The notes below the pieces were generated by a model, which was not told the DNA's origin, did no database searches, and was given only the letters and a program-made list of their open reading frames with translations. From assembly GCA_037176845.1 (NCBI GenBank), contig JAYKXP010000048.1, positions 62,001-126,000 on the forward strand: a stretch of DNA of 64,000 bases, in the 5' to 3' direction. Position 1 is the stretch's first letter. Each line of letters opens with the position of its first letter. Positions 1 to 12,000 of the stretch are shown here, piece by piece. This stretch comes from Paramarasmius palmivorus. Taxonomy: Eukaryota > Basidiomycota > Agaricomycetes > Agaricales > Marasmiaceae. The position numbers and the translations under genes were made by a program.

Positions 1-511
1 GAGTTGAAATGGAACGCGTTGGCGCTGCGTGAAAAAGAACTCGAGGTGAAGGGAGTCGAGTCGAGGACATCTGGCGGAAACCTGAGCGAGGGATAGGCTT
101 GCAACGTTTCGCATTGGATGTCCTCAAGTCGCTGGACACGGGGAGCTGGTTGAGAAAGTCGGAGAGAATAGCTATAGGTTGACAGAGGACGTTTTAGGAG
201 GTATGAGTATCGCCTTGTAGGTGTGCTCGAGTGTTGGGAGGCCTAGGGAGGACCTGAGGCATGAGCAATTGTGAAAGGCCTAGAGTAGCGTATACACCTA
301 CCAAGCTTAAGGGATCTGAATAGTTGAGGCAGAACTTGCATGTAATTTGAGTGAGCTTTCTAAAAGCGAATCAGAAACAAAGATAATGGAAAGAACGTGA
401 CTGAGCTTACCTTTACAGGCTAAAAAACAGTGGATGAACATATCGTTGAGCGATGTGGACGTTTTGAGCAAGGTCATCGAGTGCCGCCGGCAAACGCGTA
501 CCCAATTTCCA

Positions 512-1095
512 CCATGTCACGTCGAAAGCTCTACCATGCGTAGACCTTTTCAAACAGCACCACAGGTACTTCTTCCTTTGATTACTGGGTATCTGAAACA
601 CTCAATCTATCTTTCAAAGCATTACCACACGTCCCCAACCATAGATATCATTCCGGCCTCTCGCCAGCGGATCCTCAGCCTACGCCAGTTGAGGTTATAC
701 TCCAAGGGACCAAGGCTACGCTTGAAGTTGGAATTTGCCAATACACCGCTGTTCTCCGGAATCCATGCGACATCTCGAGCTACTTTCAGGATATGGAAGA
801 AATCTCAACACCCGCAAACTGCTCCGCCTATGCCTATGCCTATGCCAAAGCCCTCTACGCGCTGGTGTCCTCATCACGCTCCTCACTCCGCCAATTACCT
901 TCCTCCTCATCTGCTCCGTTCCATGAAGATTCCCTCCAACAACCCATATTCATCAAACACGCTTGCTGAATCTGGCGGCTCAGGTATCGCGAGTACCTCA
1001 AGGCACTCGAGACCTGGATGAAGGTTGGGGAGAAAAGGCTGAGAGTAGAACTGCGAATAAGAGATCTGAGAAGAGCAGCAGTGGGTTAGTTGGGC
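512..1095 (+). pseudogene. Unidentified coding remnant
   Basis: A protein-like reading frame can be followed through this stretch, for example SAYAYAYAKALYALV near 815-870 and WRLRYREYLKALETWMKV near 975-1025. It is interrupted by an in-frame TAG shortly after a possible ATG near 513 and by a TGA just before the second motif (CAC GCT TGC TGA). A 195-residue open frame covers the same bases, but it is very basic, His/Pro-rich and looks like an artefact of the other frame. I do not recognise the family. A pseudogene or the worn middle of a multi-exon gene are both possible; no clean splice sites remove both stops. Confidence 0.35.
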
Positions 1096-1099
1096 ACCT

Positions 1100-2009
1100 T
1101 TTGAAAGCTGGGCCGATATGTCGCCAGGTAAGTCCTCTTCCTGCTCTGTTTTGTGACGAGGCTGATTATTCTTAATAGAAGCATGTAGAGATGGCGCGAA
1201 ACACCACGTTATACAGGTACTAGAAGACTGCAAGGTTGAATAACCCATATACTGCAGACTAAGTATGTCATCACCCTTTCTCCATCTGTTGCCCTTTGCT
1301 GATATGAGCACACTAGGCTCAACTCTACAGCAGGAGTCGTCGTCATATACGGCCTCATACCAGCTATCATTATCAACATAATCCATCGTGCGTACCCTTA
1401 TCTCTTCCCAAAATCCATATACTTATAGCATAACCCTCGTCGCACAGGTACACCACAGCAAAAACAAACGCATAAAAACTATCAACACCAGCTCTTCGTC
1501 TGGTAGAAACCTCGTGCCAACGTACGCAAGGTTGAAGGTACAGGGCGGGAGTGCCGATAATCGCTGGGCCACTTTGTAGTATGTGTTTCTTTTTCTCAGC
1601 TACTGCCCCCATTATCCCAATATCTCCCGTTCTTTCCGCCATTTCTCCGTCCCCTCTGGTTTGAAGAATGACCACTGACCAAATGCTACTTGCAGACCTC
1701 GTGTAGCCCCTCGAAAGCTGTCTTCGTCACGTTGGACATGAGCCATTAGACGGAGACATCGACGATAGAGCCTAAACATATTGTCGTGCGGAGGATACTT
1801 AGGTATGTAAACCTGCTATTCGGTTCCGGCTTTCCTTTGCATGTTTGTGTTTCGCTAATCATTACCTTGACGCGCTCTTCGCGATGCGCTGACTTATCTC
1901 TTGTTTTCTTTTTGACTACTTCCTCTCTTTTCACTCGAGCTAACATTTTCGCCCGTCTAGATCATTCAACGTTGACTAAAAGTTGCAGACCCTGAGTCCC
2001 GCGCCAGAT
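1100..2009. other. No gene recognised
   Basis: Only short open frames of under 100 residues are present, with no motif, no convincing exon chain and no repeat that I could match inside the window. Some GT...AG pairs suggest worn exons, but nothing can be assigned. Confidence 0.5.
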
Positions 2010-2400
2010 AGTCTTCCTCTCCGAAACGGGAAGCATCTCCATACCATATAAGTGTGCTTGCTTGGTTAAGGTAAGCATTTGAGTCTATCCTTGATCGATA
2101 TATCACATAGTGATCTTTGTGCGATATCCTAGGATGAGCTCGTCGTACTTACCACGGATGATACCATGTAACACCTGGCCCAACCCTTCCGCTAAATGAA
2201 AGGCCTGGGACTTGTACCAGTGATACCATGCTGGCACGTCTGGGCAAAGTCAAAGGGCAGATATACTGGCGCTCGTGTTGGACCTCACCGGATACTACCC
2301 TCGACTGCGTTATGTACACATGGCGGTTTCTCTTATTGAGAAGTTGTACTGTACATTTTCGCAATATAATCTTCCAGCTACCAATACGATAAACCCGAGT
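2010..2400 (+). repeat. Diverged direct repeat, copy 1
   Basis: This stretch matches 6690-7045 in the same orientation. Shared blocks include CTTCCTCTCCGAAA, GGAAGCATCTCCATACCAT, GATATATCACATAGT, AACACCTGGCCC, ACCATGCTGG, GGGCAGAT and CTCACCGGATA, in the same order with small indels between them. Copy 2 can be read as a protein-like stretch (NNTWPDPSAKWEQP) that is broken by stops in copy 1, so the repeat may derive from a gene or mobile element of unknown family. Confidence 0.7.
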
Positions 2401-2959
2401 CTTCGTTCCGGTGCGAAGAGACTATCGTTGTAGAGAATGTGATCTTTCTATCGTAAGAAATGATAGTCAGCGATGTAAGGGAAATATACAGCAGGTACAC
2501 GCACCGCACTTTCGTATAGCTAGCGATGCGCCGGATTCTAGAGGTGAAGTTCCAGGTCGAGGATGTATTTTTTCCGTCGTCTGTCGGCCAGAAATAGTAC
2601 TTTCTGTGTATCGAGGGCTGAAAATGAGCGCAGGGTCGAGGCACTTTACAAGTACGAATTCACGCCGCTCTTCAAAGTCCCCTGCGGTGATGTGTGCTTC
2701 CGAGGGATATCGTATTCAGACAACAGCATCTTCATCAACCTGTATATCGGATCGAGAAGAGCAAAGGAGCTGTGGAGTGCACCTTCTGCTACGCCATCCA
2801 CCGCAAAGCCTCGAGAACCAAGGCTTGAATCAAACATAGCATCTCTTGGAGAGTTTCAATGGTGGACATGGGATCAATGTCCTGGCATAGGTAGCTGCAA
2901 CACCAAGTTGTTCTGAGGTACGGATGAGACGGCGCAGAGATTGACGTGGTTGGATCATC

Positions 2960-3590
2960 GGTAGTTCGTCCGTATCTGGGTTCTTGTATTCGGCGAGGAA
3001 GAGGCTAAAGCCAGATGTACGAATCAGCTATACCCTCGAAACTTGCAAAATTAGAGGAAATCTTACCATAGACGGAAATCTCACATTCCCCTATGAGCCT
3101 TCATCGATCATCTCTCCTCTCAACATCCTCACAAGATTTGCGGCACCGAACTTTCCTTGCCAACACTTTCGCCTTTATCATCCAAGACATACACGTCGCG
3201 CTGAACTATGCTCTCCGCTACAGATACCTCTCAGTGAACCACACCGCTAGATTTGGTACTCGAGGTACGGTACAAGCGGAATAACTTGAGCGAAAGTGGA
3301 TCATCAGCGTGATGGAATCCAGAGTCTACGCCACCATGGAGAACGAAATGAGAAGGAAGTATGAAAAGACGGGCATATTCATGGTTTTGAATTGCACGGT
3401 ATCGAGCCGGAAGCTCATGGAGGTCTGTTTGAATACTGTTAGCGAAGGCAAAAGGAAGTATGACAATTTGAACGACCCACGATTACCCAACTCGACAGTC
3501 TGGCGAGTACTCCAATCGCTATCGACAGATTTATTTCCTTCGCTTTCAGGTGCGGGGTTGGACATCTGACTCCTCAACACTCCAGTCGCC
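2960..3590 (-). pseudogene. Gelsolin/severin-like pseudogene, partial copy 1
   Basis: Read on the minus strand, this segment gives a chain of gelsolin-repeat hallmarks: TVEL near 3500, LHELPARYRAIQNHEYARL near 3390-3440, FVLHGGVDSGFHH near 3325-3365, LFRLYRTSSTKSSGVV near 3235-3285 and RDVYVLDDKG near 3185-3205. Gelsolin, villin and severin proteins cap or sever actin filaments in a calcium-dependent way. Stops interrupt the chain after GVVH and again after the VPQIL stretch, and the tail is frameshifted. The N-terminal part present in copy 2 is missing or unreadable. DNA-level similarity to 5116-5745 is obvious throughout. Confidence 0.75.
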
Positions 3591-3599
3591 ATCCGACCC

Positions 3600-4200
3600 C
3601 ATTCTAGCCCAACTGCGCTATACCATCGCTATCGTTGCTCTCCTCTTCATCTCCCAAATTATCTGACTCGTAATCATTCTTCGCCACTTGTTCAAGATAC
3701 GCCCAGTCTTCATCACCACCCAAATACCGACCAACCTCGAGCCACTCGCGCACGTCAGCCGTATGGTCAGACGCCGAGGCAGCATCGACAACCGGTTACC
3801 CGTTCCCCAGGGCTTACAACATCTTTGGTCCTGCCCACTCTCGTAGTAGGTCATCCTTGATCTGGAGCCATATATTGCGAGTAGCTGAGGTGCAACGTTT
3901 CGCACATCATACGCATCGCTCCACGCACCAAGAGACTTGTGCTCTTCTACGCGATCTCTGTAATCGTATGCAACAGTGTTTGGATGAACCCAAGCATCGT
4001 TAATGTCCCGAATAGATGTCGTTTCCCGTTGTTAGGCCATTCGATGATCTTCCTTTTCGCGTTTTTGGTAAACCACGTCAAGGCAGTTTTCATCTAGAGG
4101 TTAACTGTCGGGTGTTTCTTCGCAGATCTGAGATAAAAATGGTGTTCGTAAGATGAATGAATAGAAACAGGGTACATGACAAGGAAACGCTGGCAACAGA
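3600..4200 (-). other. Worn coding stretches, unidentified
   Basis: Protein-like pieces can be read on the minus strand, such as DINDAWVHPNTVAYDYRDRV near 3960-4020 and an acidic piece DNLGDEEESNDSDG near 3620-3660. No family is recognised, and stops and frame changes lie between the pieces. They could belong to the zinc-ribbon remnant just downstream in coordinates or to another decayed gene. Confidence 0.3.
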
Positions 4201-4209
4201 ATCAACACA

Positions 4210-4700
4210 CCCGGTTTATAACCTGTTACACCCCTCACATCGTCTTTCTATAATTTCAGCACCGCAGAACGAGCAACGATAGAGATGCTCGTCGAGAGCC
4301 CACAGAGGTTCCCCTTCAATCTCAGGTCACAAGTTGATGTAAGGTGTCATTTCACCGGCAGAGTCCTCGTCAATGAGGCCTTCGTCCAGTACCACCTCGT
4401 CATCGGCTTCCTCATCCTCGGTAGCATCTTCATCCTTCTTAGTATGAGCTTTTGATTTGCTTTCCTCATTCACGTTTTGTGAGGCTAAAGCTTCGTCGAC
4501 TTATTTTTCACAGGATCTTTATTTTCTGAGCTAATCATTGGTATCGCTTTAGAGAGTAGTACAAGGCATAGACATACCTTGTCTTTAGCCTTCATAATTT
4601 TGGAAGCAGAAAAAATTGAATTTTCAGCTCCTGTCTGGGTGGGCATGGAAGAGCGAGAGGAAAAGAGTCTCAGCCTCAGTTTGGGACCTGGGTGAATCAC
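4210..4700 (-). pseudogene. Acidic protein with C-terminal zinc ribbon, interrupted
   Basis: The minus strand reads through a Lys/Asp/Glu-rich segment (KKDEDATEDEEADDEVVLDE, about 4375-4435), then GEMTPYINL, then an in-frame TGA near 4335. The same frame then continues as EPLWALDEHLYRCSFCG and ends at a TAA near 4218. The end contains CSFCGAEIIERRCEGC, a C-x2-C-x8-C-x2-C zinc ribbon. An upstream exon-like piece (ENSIFSASKIMKAKDK near 4580-4620) ends at a good GTATGT donor. The single stop makes this a probable pseudogene. A 43-nt intron could remove the TGA, but it would be shorter than the others here and would also delete coding sequence. The family is not recognised. Confidence 0.55.
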
Positions 4701-4859
4701 GACGCGTCACGAAGCACGTGCATGACACGAAACCATACACAAAACGACTACTGTAACTCAACGACAAGAAAAAGGCACTCGAATTATCGAAGTGAAAATA
4801 CTTATACTCGACAATAATACAATACATTTCCATACCCAGCTCCTTGTATCATACACTTT

Positions 4860-6125
4860 GAAATTATCTGCCTTTCTTTCCTCATCCTTTTGCGCCAACC
4901 TGGTCGCCCCTGCTTCCTGAACGCTTCCCAGAACTCCACGCCCTCTTTGAACCTAACATCAGGCGTTCCTACATTCCCAAGCCAGACATACACAGCTTGC
5001 GGAGAAGCGTCCAAGATGTACGTATTTTCCGAAGCGATCATGAGGTAGCGTTTGTCCCTCGAATGTGAGCTTGCAAGATACATCTGAGATACGGAATAAA
5101 CGATCCGTGGTTTGGTCTTGCAATTGACGTGGTCGTAGTAATCGGTAGCTCGTGCGTGTCTAGGCTCTTGAATTCGGTAAAGAAGCCAAAGCCAGATGTG
5201 CCTTCATCTGCGAGTTGGTACATCAACTATAGCCTCGAAAGCGGAATTGGAGAAAATCTTACCGCAACAACAATCTCATACTCCCCTACGAGCTTTCTTC
5301 GTCTCTCCTTCTCTCAACGAGCTTCTTCACAAAATCTGCGGCACAGAAAATTTTTCTTGCCAATGGTTTCCTTCGTGTTCAGCTGGAGGCGTTGGCTACC
5401 CCTTTATCCAAGACGCGAATATCGTCCTGAGCTACGCTCTCCGTTATTGATACCTCTATAAGAACCACACTGCTGGGTTTTGTACTCGAGGTACGGTACA
5501 AGTGGAGAAGCCTTGAGCGAAAGTGGAACCTTGACATGGTGGAATCCAGAGTCTACGCCACCATGGAGAGCGAAACGAGGGAAAGTGCGGGAAAAAGCGG
5601 GCAGATTCATGATTTGGAATTCACAGTATTGAGTTGGGAGGCCATGGAGGTCTGTGTAGATATTAGTGAAGGTAAAAGTATGACAACTTAAAGAACTCAC
5701 GATCATCCAACTCGACGGTCTTCTATGCAGCTGTACCAGCTTCATCCTGCGTCGCGTTCGAACCTAGCAAGAGATGTAGATTATACAAGAGTTTTTCCGA
5801 CTCAGGGTCTTTCGTACGTCTGTCAAAACCAGCGTCGGCGTTCATGATATATACTGGAATGGATATCACTCACATTAAGCACAAATCCCTGCCCCTTCCT
5901 TTCTTCCGGCCAAGAAACGATACAGAAATCTCTTATACGACAAATTTGGAGTCCAGGAACGAGACCAGCTGGTTCAGTGTCTCCTGCGCGTTGGTGAATG
6001 TTTTTCTCGAGCTGTCATCGAGATATGTAAGTGAATGTCTAGAGCAGGTTAGGATCACTGACGTTCAAACCTTGCAATACGATATCCAAATCCTTGATAT
6101 CGTATCGATTGGGCTGTGTTAGATA
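4860..6125 (-). pseudogene. Gelsolin/severin-like pseudogene, near full-length copy 2
   Basis: The minus strand spells out most of a gelsolin-family protein in order. The N-terminus RYDIKDLDIVLQGLN lies near 6065-6110, and DTEPAGLVPGLQICRIRDF near 5930-5985. Next come DPESEKLLYNLHLLLGSN and ATQDEAGTAA near 5727-5800, KTVELDD near 5700-5722, FALHGGVDSGFHHV near 5535-5575, DDIRVLDKG near 5410-5435, and a last repeat with NTYILDASPQAVYVWLGN near 4975-5030. Defects are an in-frame TAG (5723-5725) between AGTAA and KTVEL, a frameshift around 5390-5400, a further stop nearby, and a tryptophan replaced by cysteine in the PGLQICRI segment. The protein would have been a small, roughly three-repeat actin-severing protein. 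The breaks look genuine rather than splice artefacts, so I call it a pseudogene. Confidence 0.85.
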
Positions 6126-6689
6126 GGCCATTGAATTTGCAAGATGTAGCAGGGATGTAGTGGTTACCGTTGAAGAGAATTGGCGCTCGTCACATCTGCT
6201 TCACAGCCTTTCACTTCGACTACCATCACGCTCCTTACCCTCACCAGTTTTCTTCATGCTATTCGCGGGTTTCTCCGTATGAAAAAACGTCTTCTCTGAA
6301 GCATACAAGGCTCTCAAACTCCCAGTAACAAAGGGATACAGGATAACGAATACAGGATCTAATGCACAAGTGGGGGAAGAGTTGCTGGACTTCCGAGTCG
6401 AACCCAACATTGATCATCCACAGTATAAGTACGTGCAGAGCTAAATTTTGCTATAGAACTTCCGCTAACACGGCATTCATATCAGAACTCATGATAATTG
6501 ACCAGCACCCAAGTCATCTCCACGAAACACCCAGCCATTCCTTTTCAAGCCTTCCGATCCCAGTTGGAGCCCAGCGACTCGGACCCCGACATTTCTCGAA
6601 TGCTTGCACTCATAGGCGACATAGAGTGTGATTCGGAGCGTTGCACCCGGGAGTTGGAACGTCCACATGTGCACAATCTCGCTCGCGTC

Positions 6690-7045
6690 TAAGCGGGCTA
6701 TATTCTTCCTCTCCGAAATTCAAATGGGAAGCATCTCCATACCATTATGCATGTACTTGGCTTGGCTAAGGTAAGTATTTGAGTTCATCTTTGGTTGATA
6801 TATCACATAGTAATCTCAGTGGGATATTCTAGGACACGCCCGCCGTACTTAGCGTGGACAATAACACCTGGCCCGATCCTTCTGCTAAATGGGAGCAACC
6901 CGTACCGTGGCACCATGCTGGTACGCCTGGACGAAGTTAATGGGCAGATCCACTGGTGCTGTATCTCACCGGATATCCCTGACTGCGCTATGTCCGATGG
7001 CATCGTGCACATCCGGCTACCAGCATGATAAAACCCAAGCTTGTT
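6690..7045 (+). repeat. Diverged direct repeat, copy 2
   Basis: Same-orientation partner of 2010-2400. Between the two copies most short blocks are conserved, with scattered substitutions and small indels. This copy keeps a slightly longer open reading (WPDPSAKWEQP, then VPWHHAGTPG) before a stop. No terminal repeats or target duplication were found at its edges. Confidence 0.7.
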
Positions 7046-8600
7046 CGGTTCGTGGCATTCTGCGAGCTGGCTTTGGTTGACCTGTTAGCGTCGGAGTACC
7101 TATATACGATACAAGGGTAAGCAATACCTATACCTTGTTGCGATTGTCGTATTCATTGTTCCTTCAAAGTAAATCCCGGGCTTCAGGTGCGAAGGAGAAG
7201 ATAAGCATTCATGTGAGCTGTCTATACCTCACCGGCACCCTTCATGACTATGACTTATCTCTTACGCTCTCGGCCTATTTTGTTAGTCAGACGATCTCAG
7301 GTTGGACACCTTTGTACGCTTAGCTTGAATCTAGGAAGATTGCTCGGTATCCCTTCCCGCCATCCAAGGTACGTTAACATCCAGTCGTTTCTCGTCCATC
7401 TGAACACGTAACACCCTATTGCCAGCATCCTTCATATGGCAGGCGTACCGAATATTGTAAGTCTGTCATTTTCAGAGTTGTGCTGCCATATTAACGCAGG
7501 TTGATCATGGCTAGAATATATTTCGACCACCAACTGCGTAGACGGCATTGTTTCAGAAAGAGTACTACTAAAGCGAGAAGTATCGTCACGTTGTCGTCCT
7601 TTTCTCATGCACAAGACATCTTTTGCTATGTTCTGAGGTGCGCACTTGGCACCGCTTCTTTGGGCCATACTCATTTTGGTGTTTCTAGTGATGGTCAGGG
7701 GCAGCATATGCTCATTGCGGAAGTTGGTGTCTACCTGCCACGGGCAGCGAATTGAAATAGGTACATTTGAAGTCGTGTTCGTTGTATGGGCTATGCTCAC
7801 GATGATAGCCAGGTACACGTAAATGGAGCTTCTATACTCGATTTTCATCAGTCAGCCTCGGTCGACGGTAGTTTCTTGATCCTGCTTGGATGAATACCCA
7901 GTATCCACTTGGCGCTGAACGTGCTCATGTTTGTTTAGCATTGGATTCACCAACAACTCCATGTTCCACGTTCATCAGTGCTACATCAAGGGGATTCACT
8001 GGATTCCATGAGTGATCTCAGTCGTCCTACTGGGCTCTAGGCATGGTGGGGGACGTCGTGTGGATTGTGGCCATTTTCACACTCTCCTAGATTCGGGTGT
8101 TGCTCGTGTACATGCTATTCTCTTAGCCTGAACGTTTTGTATCCTCAATGAATGACTGCAACAATAAAGATTACGCTTCATACAGGATACCAGTACATTC
8201 ACTCGCGAGTCAAGGCATTCCCTGTAAAAAGAACCAAGCGTATCTGCGTCCGATACTGAAGTGCTCATAAATAGTTTGTGTGACAAAGATTAACATCCTG
8301 AGGCCATAGTCAGAGCCCAGAGGGCTCGGCGGCGCTTCCGAGAGAAATTGGGTGTGTCGACGTTGTGGGAAACGATGCCGACAACCGCTTGATCATGAAC
8401 CACGACGAGCATCACCTCTTGGTCTCTGTTTCCTCGAGGCTCTTCTTTTCCTCTCACTCCTCGCATCATATGAAAATTCAAATGGCTACGTATTACTGCA
8501 CGGTACGTCTCGTCTCCTATGGCCCATTGGTTCGACTCAAAATCACCTTTTTAAACTTTTCTCTACAGTTCTCAGTCAAAGATCCTCTTTAGTCAAAAGA
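7046..8600. other. No gene recognised
   Basis: Open frames on both strands are at most 138 residues and show no recognisable domain. Intron-like pieces with GTACGT and GTAAGT donors occur, but no exon chain can be defended. Confidence 0.5.
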
Positions 8601-8605
8601 CAAGG

Positions 8606-9022
8606 TCATCGCGAAGATTCAAAGCTAACAGATAACCTACCAGGGAAAGACTTGGTGCGTTGTCGCGTTTTCTTGGTATCGCTGCTAGACGTCGTTTTGC
8701 TGACTCTTGGAATGGTTTTCAGGTATTGTATAGATGAGGAATCCCCAGCGGCTGGCAGCGAGCCTTCTACGCCCTTTCCTGCTGCATGTGATAGGACCTG
8801 GGAGGCTGCAGCGAGCGGTGTTTTGTCGGAAAGGTTGTCAATTTCAAGAGCAAGGGTAGGCAAGAAACTTTGAGCGAGCGAGGGGACAGAGATCTCGGGA
8901 CTGTGGGATCCTTCATGTACGGTATGTCCTCGTTCATAATCTTCCTTCACGCAGGAGCTGACGATATCCCGTAGCCAACTTGCAGGAAACCCTAGGCAAA
9001 ATTGAAGACTCGGAGAACTCAA
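8606..9022 (-). CDS. Possible Ser/Thr-rich hypothetical protein (fragment)
   Basis: A 138-codon minus-strand frame has a composition closer to real protein than its neighbours: hydrophilic, Ser/Thr/Lys-rich at the C-terminus, with an Ala-rich segment around residues 70-90. The plus strand over the same bases is also open for 173 codons, so which strand, if either, is coded is uncertain. No domain is recognised and no neighbouring exon could be joined with confidence. Confidence 0.2.
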   Translation of the reverse strand: MSSPSLQFCLGFPASWLRDIVSSCVKEDYERGHTVHEGSHSPEISVPSLAQSFLPTLALEIDNLSDKTPLAAASQVLSHAAGKGVEGSLPAAGDSSSIQYLKTIPRVSKTTSSSDTKKTRQRTKSFPGRLSVSFESSR

Positions 9023-9029
9023 GAATAGT

Positions 9030-12000
9030 GTCTACAACCACGGAACTCCATCGTTCAATCCTTCAAGGCCATCGTAAACGCACATTATTCTACATGGTAT
9101 CTGAGCTCTCGGTTGGACGTTCCAAAGGTAGGTATAGTTATTACCCACAAACACTAAGCACTAACAGAATCTCCAGAATCCAAATCCTTGTACATGACCT
9201 CTTCCCCGGTTCGGAGGTATGGACTACCGCGTCTGAGGTATGTTGTACTGTCTTTGAACTCGCTATCCAGATGTTAAACAGCGATATACATTTGTTCAGG
9301 CTGAACTTGTTAATCAGAGGTATTCGGCATTGATATCGAAGCGTCGAAGTATGCTCAAAATCTGTTCTTCGTATAGCTTGCACTCATGGTGCGATCTAGC
9401 GTATGAAAACGAACTGGTGCTATCTTTGCTGATGGCCCGGTTGTCTAACATTCAGAGTCTTCGCCATCTTGCTCCTGCCGAAGGAATCGTTAGATCGGAC
9501 AGCATCAACTCATCTTCATGGGCATCGGGCTACCTACGCGTTAGTTGGTGAGTAAAAGGTTTCTTGTGCTCATACGACTCACAATGCTTACCTCTACCTA
9601 CTTCCTACTTATGCAGATAATAACCTTCAAATATGATGGCCATGGCCAGTGTCGGGAACGAGGTACTCCAGTCTTTTATCCGCCGCTGAACTATTGTTGA
9701 TGTTGGTGTTCTCGTATGTAGATGGCAGCTTTGCATTCGTGGTCGCTTCGGCCGTTCGTTTTGGAAGATACCCTAGCAAACTCGAGGAGTGTTTCACCGA
9801 TGAAGGATCTTGTTCTCGGATCACAAATAGATGTACGTTGGTTGCCACGGCGCTATCTGTGCTGCCTAGTCTATTGGGTTGAATGCATGTCATCAAGTTA
9901 CGCCGAATGACCGGGGACACATCGTTCATGCATCAACGAGAACGAGTTATGCTATCACGGTCACCGGAGTGCTTGTATCAGGATGTGTTCCGACTACCTT
10001 ATGTTGTACAACGTTCCTCGCCATGCCTCTTGGATTCGGCTACTGTCGCTTGCGCTTCGTATGTATTGCTGGAGAAAGAGAGTAACATTGAAGGTGCTAT
10101 GTTAGGTCGTTATGCGGTGTTGAATAGAATTAGACTTGCAAGTGGAACTCGTGAACTTGACGCAGAGATATAGCTGGGGGATCGTGTTGAGCGAAAACCA
10201 GGATAGTTAAGAAAACGATAACGGAGGCGCAGGATGTTATACATAGACGACATAGACGTGAAGATTGAAAGGAAATAGTACGAGGAGCGGAATAGATTGC
10301 CGTTGAGTGAGAGAAGTAGACACATACATAAGTCATCCGGGGACCAGCAACTTGATCTCCTCAAGTTTTCCAACAAGGAATTCTATGGACCTGATCGTTG
10401 ACGAGGAACGTGCAAGACTCTAAACGCGTAAAACCATTCCATTGCTCTCATGTCGATTAGATAGCTACATAAATGTCAAATAGGGCCTGGTACGAGTTCA
10501 ACCACATCTTGACTGCAGCATTCTTATGCATTTCCGTCACGGTATGTCGGTCATCCTCTGAAAAAAATCGTTCTCTGTTCCAAAGATATTCATAAAACAT
10601 ATCGCCTTCATGCAGGACGGAGCCGCACTACTTGTCTATCCCATGCATTTATCCCCGAAGCTGAGGAAGGTGCAGAGATGAATCATCTTCCGGCCTCGAT
10701 ATTCGATGTCTGGTGTCCGTTGAGGAAAAGCTTGTCGACCATCCGAACAAATGCAGGAGTCCAAGTAGTTGTGCCTCCCCAGAAATGCACTCCCAGCTCA
10801 TACATCATATCCCGTTACATTTCTCCCCAAACTCGGGATGCGTGAGCCGAAAAAACCTTGACTTCGATATGTCTGAGTGTGCTTCAAGTGTAGGTGAGAG
10901 ATTCCGGGCCGATGCTGCTGAGGTTGTGAAGTTGCTGTCGACCGATAGAACGAGGGCAGCTGGACATAATCCAACTTCAGACTGGAAAGGCTGAAAGTGG
11001 GAGGACGGCGCAAGATACGAAGGCCCTTGAATTCGTTTGGTTGAAGGGCTGGATGAAGAAATGTCAGCGAAGTTGGGAGTGTGCGTTACTAACATGTAGA
11101 AGAAAAAGGTTTGATTTACCTGGTGGTGTTCTATCGACCTTCCAGTATCGATGTGCGTGGTTGTTGAACGTTGAACATTGACAAGTTGTCACCGCGGCAG
11201 GCATCCTCGACGCGCCAACATATACGCATTCTTTTGCTGGTGGTACGTCCTTCCGAGTCCAAGTTCCGGTTCAGCTCCTTCGGAATCGCTACCGTTGCTA
11301 AATTTCCCGTCAGAATCTCGTCTATCCAAGGGTGCGGCTGGATATACACATACCTTCGTCTATCCGGACATCGAACATGCCTGGTCTTTGAAATTTGAGA
11401 ATTCGGAGTGTTGTGCCGACTCTGGTTGACGTACGCCCACACCAGGATGCATACCGAGGTGAATACCAGCTTCAGCTTTAAAAGTTAGAAGCCTAAAACA
11501 TCAGTAAAGCGCGCCAAAGTCGAGTTAATAGCTCTTACCAGTGAATGATCATCGCCAAGTGTCCTTTCCTTCGCGAGAGCATCCTATTTCCGATATCTAA
11601 CAGTCTTGCCAAGCCAAGCCTGCCATAACCCTTTTCCGTTGCTGGGATTCGAAGCTTCGGCCTGTCCTAGGGTGCATCGAACCCAAGAACGAGTGCTGTT
11701 GTTGAACTATGCCCAATTATAAGATAACAGCCGCAAGATGCACAAAATGAGCTCACCAGGACGCTTTTGGATACACTAACCTGGACCTGCTCCCGGTAGT
11801 TCTCGATGAAGGATCTGCATTTTCTTCGCCTTTGCCCGCCTTTCCGATATCCTAGAGTTGACGAGCGTCGTCTCCTTGCTGCCCGATATCTTGTTCGACT
11901 ACTCCCAGAGAAGTTGATAGTCGTTCTGTCTTTCAATTTGAGTTTCTTTGCGCCAGCATGATGGGTTGGATTCGTTGAACGGTACCTGTACGCCCAATGT

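Noticed and set aside
434..1021. 195-codon plus-strand open frame
   Set aside because: Composition is dominated by Arg, His, Pro and Ser without domain features, and another frame over the same bases looks far more protein-like.
8352..8873. 173-codon plus-strand open frame
   Set aside because: No domain, mixed composition and overlap with an open minus-strand frame; neither strand is convincing.
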